From positions 1 to 64,000 of the forward strand of contig CAVPLC010000077.1 of the NCBI GenBank assembly GCA_963705835.1: a stretch of 64,000 bases of DNA, in the 5' to 3' direction. The stretch comes from Palsa-504 sp963705835. GTDB lineage: Bacteria > Actinomycetota > Actinomycetes > Streptosporangiales > Streptosporangiaceae. Below the pieces are notes generated by a model. That model was given only the letters and a program-made list of their open reading frames with translations, did no database searches and was not told where the DNA came from. Below, in pieces: positions 16,610 to 25,869 of the stretch (positions are counted from its first letter, which is position 1; the number at the start of each line of letters is the position of its first letter). Made by a program: the position numbers and the translations under genes.

Positions 16610-19050
16610 CGGCCGGTGCCCTGCTGGCCGCGGGGCCCAAGGCCGCGTCTGCGAACCAGGACACGGAGCAGGCCGCGGCGCAGGCGCTGGCCGCCCGGTT
16701 TCCCGCTCGTCCCGTCGCGGAATGCTGGACTGCTACCGGGCAGTACCGCGATCAGGCAATGCAGCTGGTGGACACGGCATCAGCCGGCCTGCCGGAATCG
16801 AGGATCGAGGCGAACCGCCGCCGCGGGCTGCCGGTCTTGCTCGACTGGCTGGACGGGCAGCCCGGCCAGACCTGGCAGCAGCGGTGGCTGGCCAGCGGGG
16901 CCGACGCGGCCGGTGAGCGGTGGGCGGACGGCCCGGCCCGGTGGCTGCGCGGCCGCGGCATCTACTCGCCGTCACGGCTGGAGGTGATGACCAGCTCGCT
17001 CCTGGTCCTGGTCGGCGCCGACATCATCCGGCCCTCGCTGGCGTGGCTGCTGTCCGGCGGGAAGAAACGTAAGCTCGCGCGGAACATGATCTGCTCGCGT
17101 GACCCCGAGGGGTTCGCCCGGCTGAACCAGCTATGCCAGGACGACCCCGCGATCACCCCCGCCGCCCAGGCCAAGGTCGCGTTCCGGACGGCTGTGATCA
17201 TCGCCGCCAAGGGCGGCGTGCTTGCCGACATCACCATCGGCGACATCCTGGAGGTGCTGGACGCCGAACGCGACGTGCGCGACCGGCGGGACTCGGGCGC
17301 GGCGACGTTCCGGGTGCTGCGGGAGATGGGCATCTTCGGACCCGGCGTGCCTACCCTGCGTGAGATCACCGACCCCGGGCAGCGCACGGTGGAAGAACTA
17401 GTCGACCGCTACCCGATCACCTGCCGCCCGGTCCGGGACCTGATCGTGGAGTACCTGAAGGAACGCCAGCCGTCGATCGACTACGTGACCTTGCGGAACC
17501 GGGCCGCCGAGCTGGCCAGGTCGTTCTGGGCGGACCTGGAGCAGCATCACCCCGGCATCTGCTCGCTGCGGCTGCCGCACGAGGTCGCCGCCGGGTGGAA
17601 GCAGCGGCTCCGGACCAGGACCACGGCAGCCGCCTCCGGCGCCGGCGAGAAGACGACGATCACCGTCGAGCGGCTCAGCTACCTCGACACGCTCGCCAGC
17701 GTCCGGGCGTTCTACCTGGACCTGGCCGAATGGGCGCTGGACGACCCGGCCCGCTGGGGTCCGTGGGTGGCCCCGTGCCCGGTCAGGGCAGAAGACCTGG
17801 AACGGCGCAAGTTCACCCGGCGCCGCAAAGCCAGGATGGACGCCCGGACCCGCGACCGCCTCCCCGTGCTGCCGATCCTGACCCGTGCTGCCCTCCAGTG
17901 GCGTGACGACGCCGGCGCCGTCCTGGCCGCAGCCCGTGACGCCGAGCCCGGGCAGCAATTCACCGCCGCCGGGCAGACCCTGGCCCGGTCCGTCCGGCCG
18001 CACGGCGCCCCCGGCAACATCTGGGCGCACGACCCGGCCACCAGCAAACAGCGGTTCCTCAACTTGGAAGAAGACCACGCGTTCTGGGCATGGGCGATCA
18101 TCGAAGTGCTCCGCCTGACCGGCATCCGCGTCGAGGAACTGACCGAACTCTCCCACCACAGCCTTGTCCAGTACCGGCTGCCAGACACCGGCGAGCTCGT
18201 GCCGCTACTGCAGATCGCCCCATCCAAGACCGACACCGAACGGCTCCTGGTGGTCAGCCCCGAACTCGCCGACGTGCTGAGCACCATCATCTGCCGCATC
18301 CGCGGCCGCGACGGGGCCGTGCCGCTGGTCCGCGCCCGGGACCGGCACGAGCTGACCTGGATGCCGCCGTCTCCCCTGCTGTTCCAGCGCCGGACCCGGA
18401 CCGAGAACCACGCGATCAACATCAACCTCGTCGCTGACCTCCTCGACAAAGCACTGGCCCGCACCAGGCTGACCGACGCCGCCACCGGCGAGCCGCTCCG
18501 CTTCACCCCGCACGACTTCAGAAGGCTATTCATCACCAACGCCGTCCTGAACGGCCTGCCGCCGCACATCGCCCAGGTCATCGCCGGGCACCAGGACATC
18601 AGCGTCACGATGGGCTACAAAGCCGTCTATCCCGACGAGGCCATCAGGTCCCACCTGGCCTTCCTCGCCCGCAGGCGGGCCCTGCGGCCCAGCGAGGAAT
18701 ACCGCACCCCGACCGACGCCGAATGGGCCGAGTTCCTCGGCCACTTCGAACGCCGCAAGGTCGCCACCGGCATCTGCGGCCGCGCGTTCAGCACCCCGTG
18801 CATCCACGAACACAGCTGCCTTCGGTGCAGCATGCACTGGCCCGACCCTGCCCAGCGGCCCCGCATCGCCGAGATCCGCGACAACCTCATCGCCCGCATC
18901 ACCGAAGCCGAACGCGAAGGCTGGACCGGTGAAGTCGAAGGACTCCAGATCAGCCTCGCCGGGGCCGAAGACAAACTCGCCCAGATCGACCGGCGCAACT
19001 CCCGCCCGGTGGCCGATCTCGGCATCCCGGCACCACGGCAACCCGGCTGA
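16606..19050 (+). CDS. Large tyrosine recombinase, second of a pair (TnpB-like)
   Basis: 814 residues. About 400 N-terminal residues form an extended arm/core-binding region. The catalytic domain follows, with TGIRVEELTELSHHSLVQYR, PSKTDTERLLVV, FTPHDFRRLFIT (HxxR), VIAGHQDISVTMGYKAVYP (His and Tyr). The C-terminus has a Cys/His cluster (CGRAFSTPCIHEHSCLRCSM) that probably binds zinc, then a coiled-coil-like helix. This resembles the second recombinase of Tn554-like transposons but is longer than the classical TnpB. Coupled by ATGA to the first recombinase. No frameshift seen. Confidence 0.87.
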   Translation: MTAGALLAAGPKAASANQDTEQAAAQALAARFPARPVAECWTATGQYRDQAMQLVDTASAGLPESRIEANRRRGLPVLLDWLDGQPGQTWQQRWLASGADAAGERWADGPARWLRGRGIYSPSRLEVMTSSLLVLVGADIIRPSLAWLLSGGKKRKLARNMICSRDPEGFARLNQLCQDDPAITPAAQAKVAFRTAVIIAAKGGVLADITIGDILEVLDAERDVRDRRDSGAATFRVLREMGIFGPGVPTLREITDPGQRTVEELVDRYPITCRPVRDLIVEYLKERQPSIDYVTLRNRAAELARSFWADLEQHHPGICSLRLPHEVAAGWKQRLRTRTTAAASGAGEKTTITVERLSYLDTLASVRAFYLDLAEWALDDPARWGPWVAPCPVRAEDLERRKFTRRRKARMDARTRDRLPVLPILTRAALQWRDDAGAVLAAARDAEPGQQFTAAGQTLARSVRPHGAPGNIWAHDPATSKQRFLNLEEDHAFWAWAIIEVLRLTGIRVEELTELSHHSLVQYRLPDTGELVPLLQIAPSKTDTERLLVVSPELADVLSTIICRIRGRDGAVPLVRARDRHELTWMPPSPLLFQRRTRTENHAININLVADLLDKALARTRLTDAATGEPLRFTPHDFRRLFITNAVLNGLPPHIAQVIAGHQDISVTMGYKAVYPDEAIRSHLAFLARRRALRPSEEYRTPTDAEWAEFLGHFERRKVATGICGRAFSTPCIHEHSCLRCSMHWPDPAQRPRIAEIRDNLIARITEAEREGWTGEVEGLQISLAGAEDKLAQIDRRNSRPVADLGIPAPRQPG

Positions 19051-19101
19051 AACGACACGCCCAAGATGCACGCAATGCCCGAATTACCCAAGTTCAGAGA
19101 A

Positions 19102-20030
19102 CACGCACGCCAGCCGGTCCACCTTGCGGGTGACCTGCCGCCCGATGCTGGCCCGCAGCGACGGCAGCGGAGCCAGCAGTTCCCGCTCGATGACCAGCTG
19201 CTCGGCCGGCACCGCGCAGATCTCGCTGTGGACCGCGCCGTTGACCTCCGCGCACCACGCTGCGGCGGCGGCGTTGCCGGCTGCCAGGTCCCCGAACGGC
19301 GCCTGCGCCACCATCAGGTCGCTCTTGGCATAGCCGACCAGGTGCTCCACGATCCCTTTCGATTCCGGGTCGCTGGCCTGGCAGAAATCGGGGCGGAACC
19401 CGTAATGCGCCGCGAACCTCAGGTACTCCGGCGCGGGCACTACGACGTTGGCCACGACGCCGCCTTTCAGGCAGCCCATCCGGTCCGCCAGCACCTTGCC
19501 CGGCACTCCGCCCAGCACCTCGAAGCACTCCGCCAGCAGCGCCAGCGTGGTCTCGGCCCGCTCATCGGCCGCGAACCGCACGAACCGGAACCGGACCAGG
19601 CCAGCACCGCGCAGAACACGTGCAGCCTGCCCTCACTGCCCCAGTCGATCACCAGGTGCTCACCCGGCGACCACACCGCCGGACGGCGCCCCCGGTGATA
19701 CTCCCGCCGCCAGGCCTGCTTCGCCGCCGCCACCAGGCGGCGGAAGTTACGCGGCGACCCGGCATACCCCGCCGCACGGGCGGCCGGCAGCAGCCGCTTG
19801 GCCGAGATCCGCCCCGACGTCTTCTCCACGCGTTCGGCGACCAGGGCGGCCACGCCGTCGTAGTTATGCCCCCGCGGCACCCGCTCCGGCGCGGCACCCC
19901 CGGCCTCATGCCGGGCAATCACCCGCCTGACGGTCTTGTGCGTGGCCCCCGCGATCTGAGCGGCCCCGCGGAAAGTGCCTGCCTCACGGTAGGCGGCGAT
20001 GATGCCCATACGTTCCCTCGCAGACTTCAA
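19102..20030 (-). pseudogene. istA: IS21 istA, 5' fragment, also frameshifted
   Basis: N-terminal and catalytic part of an IS21 transposase. HTH region: RERMGIIAAYREAGTFRGAA, ATHKTVRRVIARHE. DDE residues: EHLVIDWGSEG (D), GKVLADRMG (D), ESKGIVEHLVGY (E). Near 19590 the frame changes (AVLAWS to RFRFVRFAADERAETTL), a one-base shift independent of the later insertion. The fragment ends at ...DRLACV where the two-recombinase element begins. Confidence 0.85.
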
Positions 20031-20122
20031 TAGAAGCTCCCGGGCGGTGGCGGTGAATGGACGGCACCGCCACCGTCACCGCCCGGGGCCCGAACTCCCG
20101 GCAGACACGGCGAACGAGGGAT

Positions 20123-20188
20123 GGGGACTTTGACTGGCCACCAGCGGGGACCTAGACCTGGCCACACACGGGGACTTTCTCATGTCCA
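20123..20188. repeat. IS21 terminal multiple repeats
   Basis: Three direct units starting ggggac at 20123, 20146 and 20170, spaced 23-24 bp: ggggactttgactggccac, ggggacctagacctggccac, ggggactttctcatg. Repeated units at the istA-proximal end are the transposase-binding sites of IS21 elements. The IS end is probably just beyond, near 20190. Confidence 0.75.
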
Positions 20189-20298
20189 TGGACACCTGAC
20201 CGTTGTAACTCATGCCAGACCATCCGCTACTAGCATCCGATTCGTCGACACCACTGCCGGTTCGCAGCAAGCTCATCCGGATGGGAGGCGCAGAAGAC

Positions 20299-20792
20299 AT
20301 GGCGCGCTGGGCGAGGGGGGAACAGACCGTTCAGTTCCTCGTCGACCGGAACCGTCTGGAGAGCTTTGAAGCAGAAGATCTCGCTGCGCTGACAGAGGCT
20401 CTTGTCGCACGGGCCACGTTGCGGGTTGAGACCACTGCTACCGCGGCGCTGGCGGGTGGTGACGTGGACGGTGCCTATGTCGCGGCGTACGACGCTTACC
20501 GGATGGCCGCGGAGGCGCTTCTGGCCGGCAGGCCTTGCGCGCTACCGGGGGCGACGGGTCGCACATGGCCGTTGAAGATGCCGTGTCGGCTCAGTTCAGC
20601 GCGGAAATCCCGGTATTCGCGAAGCCGACGTTCGAGCGGCTCCGGCGGGCTCGCCATTCAGCGCAGTACTTTGATCCCACCGCGGCGCCGCTCACCGAGT
20701 CCGACGCTACCTGGGCCATCGAGAAGGCCAAGGAAGCCCTATCGGGAGTGAAGGCACTGCTGGCGGCATCACCGCCGGAGCCCTTCAGCTAG
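20299..20792 (+). pseudogene. HEPN-domain protein, frameshifted
   Basis: HEPN protein in two frames: MARWARGEQTVQFLVDRNRL to AYDAYRMAAEALLAG, then from about 20530 ALRATGGDGSHMAVEDAVSA, FERLRRARHSAQYFDP and a final helix. The R-x5-H in RLRRARH is the HEPN RNase signature. A single-base shift near 20530 joins the pieces. HEPN proteins of this type are often toxins controlled by an MNT partner, and an MNT gene converges on it, sharing the CTAG of both stop codons at 20789-20792. Start ATG 20299 has gggagg upstream. If the shift is real, the toxin is inactive. Confidence 0.75.
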
Positions 20793-21376
20793 TCATCTGC
20801 CAGCGACAGCTTGAGCAGGGGACGGCTCGTGATCGTGTCGTGGAAGGCGCCCGATCCTGACTCCAGCCAGTCGCGGTCGCGGATTGTTGCCTGCACCGGC
20901 CGTCCCAGGCGCTGCTCGGCGGCGCTGAGGGTGGCATAGAGCCGGTCCCGGTCCGGTTCGCCGAGGACGAGCACGTCGATGTCTCCCACCGGCCTCTGGC
21001 CGGTCTGCCCTTCGCGACGGGCGGCCCAGGACCCGTAGATGTACGCCGCGATAATGCCGCTGACGTCGCGCAGGGCCTCGGCTAGGACAGTAGGAACGCC
21101 GAATGCCCTGGTCAGCACCTCAGACAGCCCGGCGTAATACGGGCTGGCGGTATTCGCCCGGACAAGTCGCGTATTGCCGACCTTTCGCGATGTGACCAGG
21201 CCGGCCTGCTCGGCGCGCTGGACTTCGCGGTAGACCGAAGGGTGGGGGGCGCCGATCCGGCCCGCGATCTCTGTCAGGCTGAGTTCGAGATCGGGATCGC
21301 CGAGCAGGAGCGCGAGGATCTCGCCCTGCTGCTCGGAGCGCAGGATTGGCAAGAGCGCTGGGGTTGGCTGTCTATC
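20789..21376 (-). CDS. wHTH-nucleotidyltransferase (MNT antitoxin-like)
   Basis: About 195 residues. The N-terminal winged helix, LSLTEIAGRIGAPHPSVYRE, is DNA-binding. The C-terminal minimal nucleotidyltransferase domain has YIYGSWAARREG and VGDIDVLVLGE, matching the GS...DxD active site. Such wHTH-MNT proteins pair with HEPN toxins and may NMPylate or AMPylate them. GTG 21376 is preferred to TTG 21400 because an inverted repeat occupies 21385-21398. That start has no ribosome site, so the transcript may be leaderless. Convergent with the HEPN gene rather than in the usual operon order. Confidence 0.8.
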   Translation of the reverse strand, partial: DRQPTPALLPILRSEQQGEILALLLGDPDLELSLTEIAGRIGAPHPSVYREVQRAEQAGLVTSRKVGNTRLVRANTASPYYAGLSEVLTRAFGVPTVLAEALRDVSGIIAAYIYGSWAARREGQTGQRPVGDIDVLVLGEPDRDRLYATLSAAEQRLGRPVQATIRDRDWLESGSGAFHDTITSRPLLKLSLADD

Positions 21377-21384
21377 CACTATTA

Positions 21385-21398
21385 GAAGAATACTCTTC
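21385..21398. promoter_or_regulatory. Palindrome upstream of the wHTH-MNT gene
   Basis: GAAGA-atac-TCTTC in an AT-rich patch directly before the GTG start. Position and symmetry suit autoregulation by the winged helix of the encoded protein. Confidence 0.4.
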
Positions 21399-21628
21399 AA
21401 TTTGCGGATAGTTGAAGCTCAGTTTCTGGCTCCTGCCGATGACGGCTGCACCTTGCTGACGCGCGGCGCCGCCGGGAGCGAGATCCGGCGAACGTCAAGT
21501 CGCCTATGGAGCCTTCCGAACGGCCGCTGTCGGCGAGGCTACAAAATCGGTATGCGTGGCTCATGGCGTGTTGCGCGCCGATCGTCCTTTTGCGGTCTGG
21601 CAGCAGCAATCTCGCCGGCTTTCCGCTG

Positions 21629-22225
21629 TCACTGGCCGACGCGTCCGTCGATCCGTTCCCGCAGCAGGTCGGCGTGGCCGCAGTGGCGGGCGTACTCCTC
21701 GATCATGTGGACAAGCACTTCGCGCAGCGCGATGGTGTCTCCGTCTCGCATAGTCCCGCGGATGCCGAGGTCGGGGGAGCCGGCGACGAACTTCTCCGCG
21801 AAGGCAACCTCGTCGCGCCAGGCTTGCCAGGCATCGTCGACGACCGCTGGGTCGGCGACCGCGCCGGCCCAGTCAGCATCGGCTAGGTCCTCGGACCAGT
21901 ACAGCGGGGGTGCGTCGGCCTGCGCCATCACCCGGCGGAACCAGTTGCGTTCGACGTCGGCCATGTGGCGGATGAGGCCGAGCAGGGACATGGTAGAGGG
22001 CGGCACCGACCGGCGAGCGAGCTGGGCCGGGTCGAGGCCGGCGCATTTCATCTCCATCGTCAGCCGGTGGGCGCGCAGGTAGTCAAGCAACGTCGCCCGC
22101 TCGCCCTCCAGTTTCGCGGCCGTAGCGAACCTCGGGTCCTGCGTTGGGTCCATCCACATGTCGGAGCCGGGCCCGGCGGCATTCCACCGTTCCGGGACGG
22201 TCTCGCGGTCTTTGCTTTCAGTCAC
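21629..22225 (-). CDS. DinB-family protein (DUF664)
   Basis: About 198 residues of the DinB four-helix fold. Characteristic segments: GERATLLDYLRAHRLTMEMK, MSLLGLIRHMADVERNWFRR and EVLVHMIEEYARHCGHADLL. The three metal-ligand His of DinB proteins (HMADVE, HMIEEYARH) are visible. Function uncertain; relatives include mycothiol/bacillithiol-dependent enzymes. GTG 22225 or 22234, or an internal ATG near 22160, could be the start; the frame is open far upstream but there reads as the shadow of the VOC gene on the other strand. Confidence 0.85.
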   Translation of the reverse strand: MTESKDRETVPERWNAAGPGSDMWMDPTQDPRFATAAKLEGERATLLDYLRAHRLTMEMKCAGLDPAQLARRSVPPSTMSLLGLIRHMADVERNWFRRVMAQADAPPLYWSEDLADADWAGAVADPAVVDDAWQAWRDEVAFAEKFVAGSPDLGIRGTMRDGDTIALREVLVHMIEEYARHCGHADLLRERIDGRVGQ

Positions 22226-22510
22226 GGCGTTCACCTTGGCATGCCCGCACTGGAAGGGGCAACGCGTTTCGGTTGCCGCGAACCTCCTCCGTCGTAACCG
22301 GACGCGACCGCCTGCTGTCCGGGAGGCAGCCATGACTGCCCGGCCCGTCGCCCCAGTATCCCCGCCATCGGCCCTGGCGCGCCGGCCGGGCAAGCCTGCG
22401 CGGGCCGTCCGATGCCGCTGGCCGCGTGCTCGTTCGCGGTGGTGGACCAGGCGCTGCGGGCTCGCGTGAGCTAGGAGCCTAGCTGGCCGGCCCGCGGCTA
22501 CTGTGGCGGC

Positions 22511-22939
22511 ATGGGCGATGAGCAGGCGTTCCCGGTCATCCGGCAGACGGTCCTGGACACCACCGACCCGCGGCGCCTGGCCGAGTTCTACCGGCAGCTG
22601 TTCGGCCTGCGATACCGGCCCGGCGACGAGCCGCCCGCGCCCGGCCAGCCTGACCCGAGAGGGCAGGACTGGCTGGTGCTGAAGAGCCCGGCCGGCGGCG
22701 CGGCGCTGGCGTTCGAGAAGGTGCGGGAACTTCCGGAGGCAACCTGGCCGGACGGCCCGGTCCCGCAGCAGCTGCACCTGGACACCACGGTGCCCACCGT
22801 CGCTGACCTCAACGTCCAGCATGAGCGGGCGCTCGCGCTCGGGGCCCGGCTGCTCCAGGACCGCTCTGATGACCCGCAGGAGCCGCTGCGGGTCTACGCC
22901 GATCCGGCCGGACACCCGTTTTGCATCTTCGTCGGCTGA
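22511..22939 (+). CDS. VOC/glyoxalase-fold protein
   Basis: 142 residues. Opens with QTVLDTTDPRRLAEFYRQLF and ends RVYADPAGHPFCIFVG, the glyoxalase/bleomycin-resistance pattern with one vicinal-oxygen-chelate pair. A central LHLDTTVPTVADLNVQHERA carries a metal-ligand His. Start ATG 22511 is at the natural N-terminus. Actinobacterial members of this size are mostly uncharacterised. Confidence 0.85.
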   Translation: MGDEQAFPVIRQTVLDTTDPRRLAEFYRQLFGLRYRPGDEPPAPGQPDPRGQDWLVLKSPAGGAALAFEKVRELPEATWPDGPVPQQLHLDTTVPTVADLNVQHERALALGARLLQDRSDDPQEPLRVYADPAGHPFCIFVG

Positions 22940-23005
22940 CCGGCGGCCCTGGCCCGCGCTGAAATCGCGTTGTAGGCACGGCGGCCCGCTAGCTATTGTC
23001 CGGGA

Positions 23006-24649
23006 GTGAGTTCCTCGGGCCACGTAGAGGTCGCGCACGTCAGCCACGTGCTGCCGGACGGGCGGACATTGCTCGACGACGTGAGCTTCCGGATCGGCGA
23101 GGGGATCACGGCGGCCCTGGTCGGACCGAACGGCGCGGGCAAGACCACGCTGCTCCGGCTGGTGGCCGGGGACATCCAGCCGCAGACCGGAACGGTCACC
23201 GCCAGCGGCGGGCTCGGGGTAATGCGCCAGTTCATCGGCGGCAACCGGGTCGCACCGCTCACTGGGACGGCCAGCGTAACCGACAGGGACGACGGCATGA
23301 CTCCGCCGATGGTGCGCGACCTGCTGCTATCGGTCTCGCCGCGGCGGATCAGGGACGCCGCGGCGCGGCTGGACGCCGCAGAGCTGGCCATGATGGAGCG
23401 AGACGACGAGCGCGCGCAGTTGCGCTACGCGGCGGCCCTGACCGAATGGGGCGAGGCGGGCGGCTACGCCGAGGAGGTGCACTGGGACGCCTGCTGCGTC
23501 GCAGCCCTCGGCATCCCGTACGACCAGTGCCGCTGGCGCGACGTGAACACGCTGTCCGGCGGGGAGCAGAAGCGGCTGGTGCTGGAGTCGCTGCTGCGCG
23601 CGCCCTACGGCGTGCTGCTGCTCGACGAGCCGGACAACTACCTGGACGTGCCGGGCAAACGCTGGCTAGAGCAGCAGCTGGCCGCGACACCGAAGACCGT
23701 GCTGCTGGTCAGCCACGACCGGGAACTTCTTGCCGCCTGCGCGCAGCGCATCGTCACCGTCGAGGACCAGCATGTCTGGGTCCACGGCGGCGGCTTCTCT
23801 GGCTACGCGAAGGCCCGCGCCGACCGGATCAGCCGGCTGGAGGAACTGCGCCGGCGCTGGGACGAGGAGCACGAGAAGCTGAAGGAGCTGGTCCGCACCT
23901 ACCGGCAGAAGGCCTCGTACAACTCGGACATGGCGTCCCGGCTGCAGGCGGCGGTCACCAGGCTGCGCAGGTTCGAGGAAGAAGGCCCGCCGGAGCAGGC
24001 TCCCCGGGAACAGAACGTGAGGATGCGCCTACGCGGCGGCCGCACCGGCAAGCGCGCCGTGATCTGCGAGAACCTGACCCTGACCGGCACCACCGGCTCG
24101 TTCGGCACCGAGATCTGGTTTGACGACCGGGTGGCGGTGCTCGGCGCGAACGGGTCAGGCAAGTCGAGTTTCCTGCGGCTGCTCGCGGGGGAGCAGGTGC
24201 CGCACGAGGGAATCGCCCGGCTCGGCGCGCGGGTGGTGCCCGGCTTCTTCGCCCAGACCCACGCCCGCCCCGATCTGGCCGGGCGGGCCCCGGCCGAGAT
24301 CCTGATGACCGAGCACGCCCTGCTCATAAACGAGGCGATGGCCGCGCTGGCCCGGTACGAGCTGCAGGCGTGCGCCCGCCAGCCGTTCGGCACGCTGTCC
24401 GGCGGGCAGCAGGCCAGGCTGCAGATCCTGCTGCTCGAGCTGGCCGGGGCCACGCTGCTCCTGCTCGACGAGCCGACCGACAACCTGGACCTGCCGAGCG
24501 CCGAGGCGCTGCAGCAGGGCCTGGAGTCCTATCGGGGCACGGTGCTCGCCGTCACGCACGACCGCTGGTTCGCGCGCTCGTTCGAGCGGTTCCTCATCTT
24601 CACGCCGGACGGCCAGGTCCGCGCGGCGGCCGAGCCGGCCTGGGACTGA
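23006..24649 (+). CDS. ABC-F family ATPase
   Basis: 547 residues with two ABC domains and no membrane segment. First: Walker A GPNGAGKTT near residue 40, signature LSGGEQKRL near 183, Walker B LLLDEPDNYLD. Second: Walker A GANGSGKSS near 380, signature LSGGQQARL near 462, Walker B LLLDEPTDNLD. A charged inter-domain linker (WDEEHEKLKELVRTYRQKA) lies between, as in ABC-F translation factors and ribosome-protection proteins. Whether it gives antibiotic resistance cannot be told. GTG start at 23006. Confidence 0.93.
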   Translation: MSSSGHVEVAHVSHVLPDGRTLLDDVSFRIGEGITAALVGPNGAGKTTLLRLVAGDIQPQTGTVTASGGLGVMRQFIGGNRVAPLTGTASVTDRDDGMTPPMVRDLLLSVSPRRIRDAAARLDAAELAMMERDDERAQLRYAAALTEWGEAGGYAEEVHWDACCVAALGIPYDQCRWRDVNTLSGGEQKRLVLESLLRAPYGVLLLDEPDNYLDVPGKRWLEQQLAATPKTVLLVSHDRELLAACAQRIVTVEDQHVWVHGGGFSGYAKARADRISRLEELRRRWDEEHEKLKELVRTYRQKASYNSDMASRLQAAVTRLRRFEEEGPPEQAPREQNVRMRLRGGRTGKRAVICENLTLTGTTGSFGTEIWFDDRVAVLGANGSGKSSFLRLLAGEQVPHEGIARLGARVVPGFFAQTHARPDLAGRAPAEILMTEHALLINEAMAALARYELQACARQPFGTLSGGQQARLQILLLELAGATLLLLDEPTDNLDLPSAEALQQGLESYRGTVLAVTHDRWFARSFERFLIFTPDGQVRAAAEPAWD

Positions 24650-24663
24650 CGCGCGAGCGCGCT

Positions 24664-24797
24664 GCTCGGCGCACGCAGGCGGCGATCGCCCGCGCGCAGT
24701 CCAAGGCCTCGGTGTGCGTGGTGTCCGCCTGCAGGTTATAGACGACACCCTGGTGGACCAGTCCGGCCTGGGCGCGGCTGAGCGCGCCGCGGCGGGC
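24664..24797 (-). pseudogene. Chloramphenicol phosphotransferase-like C-terminal remnant
   Basis: Minus-strand frame reading SRAQAGLVHQGVVYNLQADT followed by THTEALDCARAIAACV. This resembles the C-terminus of chloramphenicol-phosphotransferase-like kinases. No start, no P-loop and no upstream body are present; similarity stops where the dehydrogenase pseudogene ends. A short fragment left by deletion. Confidence 0.4.
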
Positions 24798-24811
24798 CGG
24801 GCGGCTGGAGG

Positions 24812-25666
24812 TCAGCGCCCGGCGTCGGCCGCGAGCAGTCCGACGGCCTCGGCCAGGCCGCTGGCGCCGGCCAGGCCGCGGTCATGCAGCGGCTGGGGGT
24901 CAAGGCCGTAGGCGCGCATGGCGTCGGCGAAGTGCTCGATGTCTTTGCGCATCAGGCCCTGGATATGGGGGGCGATTTCGGGGGTCACGTCGCTGCCGAG
25001 GGCACGCAGGATGGCGCTGCCGCCGCTGCTGACGTCGATGACGTCGATGATCGCCTGCATGTCCATGCCCAGCCGGGATACCAGGCGGATGAGGTCAACC
25101 GCGTTGTCGAGGTTGGACATGGTCATGGCGTTGTTGAGGAGCTTGGTGACCTGGCCGGCCCGAGGGCCCCATGTAGGCGACGGTGCGGGAGAACGCGGCA
25201 AAGACAGGCTCGCACTTCTGCTACGCCGTGCGGTCACCGCCGGCCATCGTGGTCAGGGTGCGGGCCCGGGCTCCGGCGCCTCCGCCACTGACGGGGGCGT
25301 CGAGGTAGGCGACCCTCTTCCCGGCCAGGTGCTCGGCAATCTCACGGTTCTCCCCCGGGTCGCCGGTGCCGTGGTTGACGACGATCAGGCCGGGGCGCAG
25401 GGCATCTTCCATGCCCGGGGTCCCCAGGACCTCCCAGATGTCGCGGTCGTCGCGCAGGCACAGCTCCAGGATGTCGACCGCCGCCGCCAGGCTCGCGGGG
25501 GAGTCGTGCACGGTGTGCCGGGTCCGGGCGAGGAGGTCCAAGCCTGCGGGCGGCGAGCCCACACGTGCAGCTCGAAGCCGCTGTCGCCGATGGCCTGGGC
25601 CATCGGCCCTCCCTGGTCGCCCAGGCCGATGAACCCGACCCTTGCGGTGTGCAGGTTTGCGGTCAT
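24812..25666 (-). pseudogene. 3-hydroxyisobutyrate dehydrogenase-like, frameshifted
   Basis: Three frames make one NAD(P)-dependent beta-hydroxyacid dehydrogenase. Start ATG 25666 with gggaga: Rossmann RVGFIGLGDQGGPMAQAIGD. After a shift near 25555: AVDILELCLRDDRDIWEVLG, LIVVNHGTGDPGENREIAEH and substrate loop YLDAPVSGGGAGA. After a second shift near 25200: GQVTKLLNNAMTMSNLDNAV with the catalytic-Lys region, to the stop at 24812. All family motifs remain, so it is either freshly inactivated or affected by indel errors. Confidence 0.75.
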
Positions 25667-25720
25667 GATCTGGTTCTCCCCTTTCTGATTGGCGTGACTA
25701 GCCGTGAAGGCCGGCAAGGT

Positions 25721-25868
25721 TCATGCCGGCAGGAGGTCACGTGCGGTGTCCCAGAGCCGCCCGGCGTTCGCCTGGTCGACGGCGTACCAGGCGACGCCGG
25801 CGTAGTCGGCGGGGCGCCGGGTGACAACGGGTGCCTCGTTACAGTCCTCGAAATAGCGGCCGCCGACC
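25721..25868 (-). pseudogene. Short-chain dehydrogenase 3' fragment
   Basis: Last ~48 codons of an SDR-like oxidoreductase: GGRYFEDCNEAPVV, GVAWYAVDQANAGRLWDTAR, then stop at 25721. The GxYFEDCNEA pattern is common at the C-terminus of actinobacterial SDRs. It is cut at about 25,870 where an oppositely oriented regulator fragment begins. Confidence 0.55.
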
Positions 25869-25869
25869 T

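Larger units (their letters stand above)
15354..19101 (+). mobile_element. Two-tyrosine-recombinase element inserted in istA
   Basis: About 3.75 kb exactly separating the two halves of istA. Its only genes are two overlapping tyrosine recombinases. Ends are set by the istA reading frame: left flank ends ...gaaccg at 15351, right flank resumes cacgcacgcc at 19102, with CA present on both sides. Near the ends lie inverted CTGAACT (15362-15368) and AGTTCAG (19091-19097), within loosely matching arms. Organisation recalls the tnpA-tnpB pair of Tn554-like transposons, without a visible tnpC or cargo. Confidence 0.75.

Noticed and set aside
14600..20200. Reading the istA pieces as two separate IS21 elements
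   Set aside because: The two halves join without overlap at one codon boundary and share strand and order, so one interrupted element is simpler.
22332..22469. 45-codon plus-strand ORF after ggaggcagcc
   Set aside because: Good ribosome site, but Arg/Ala/Pro-rich with no conserved pattern; could be a remnant, not supportable as a gene.
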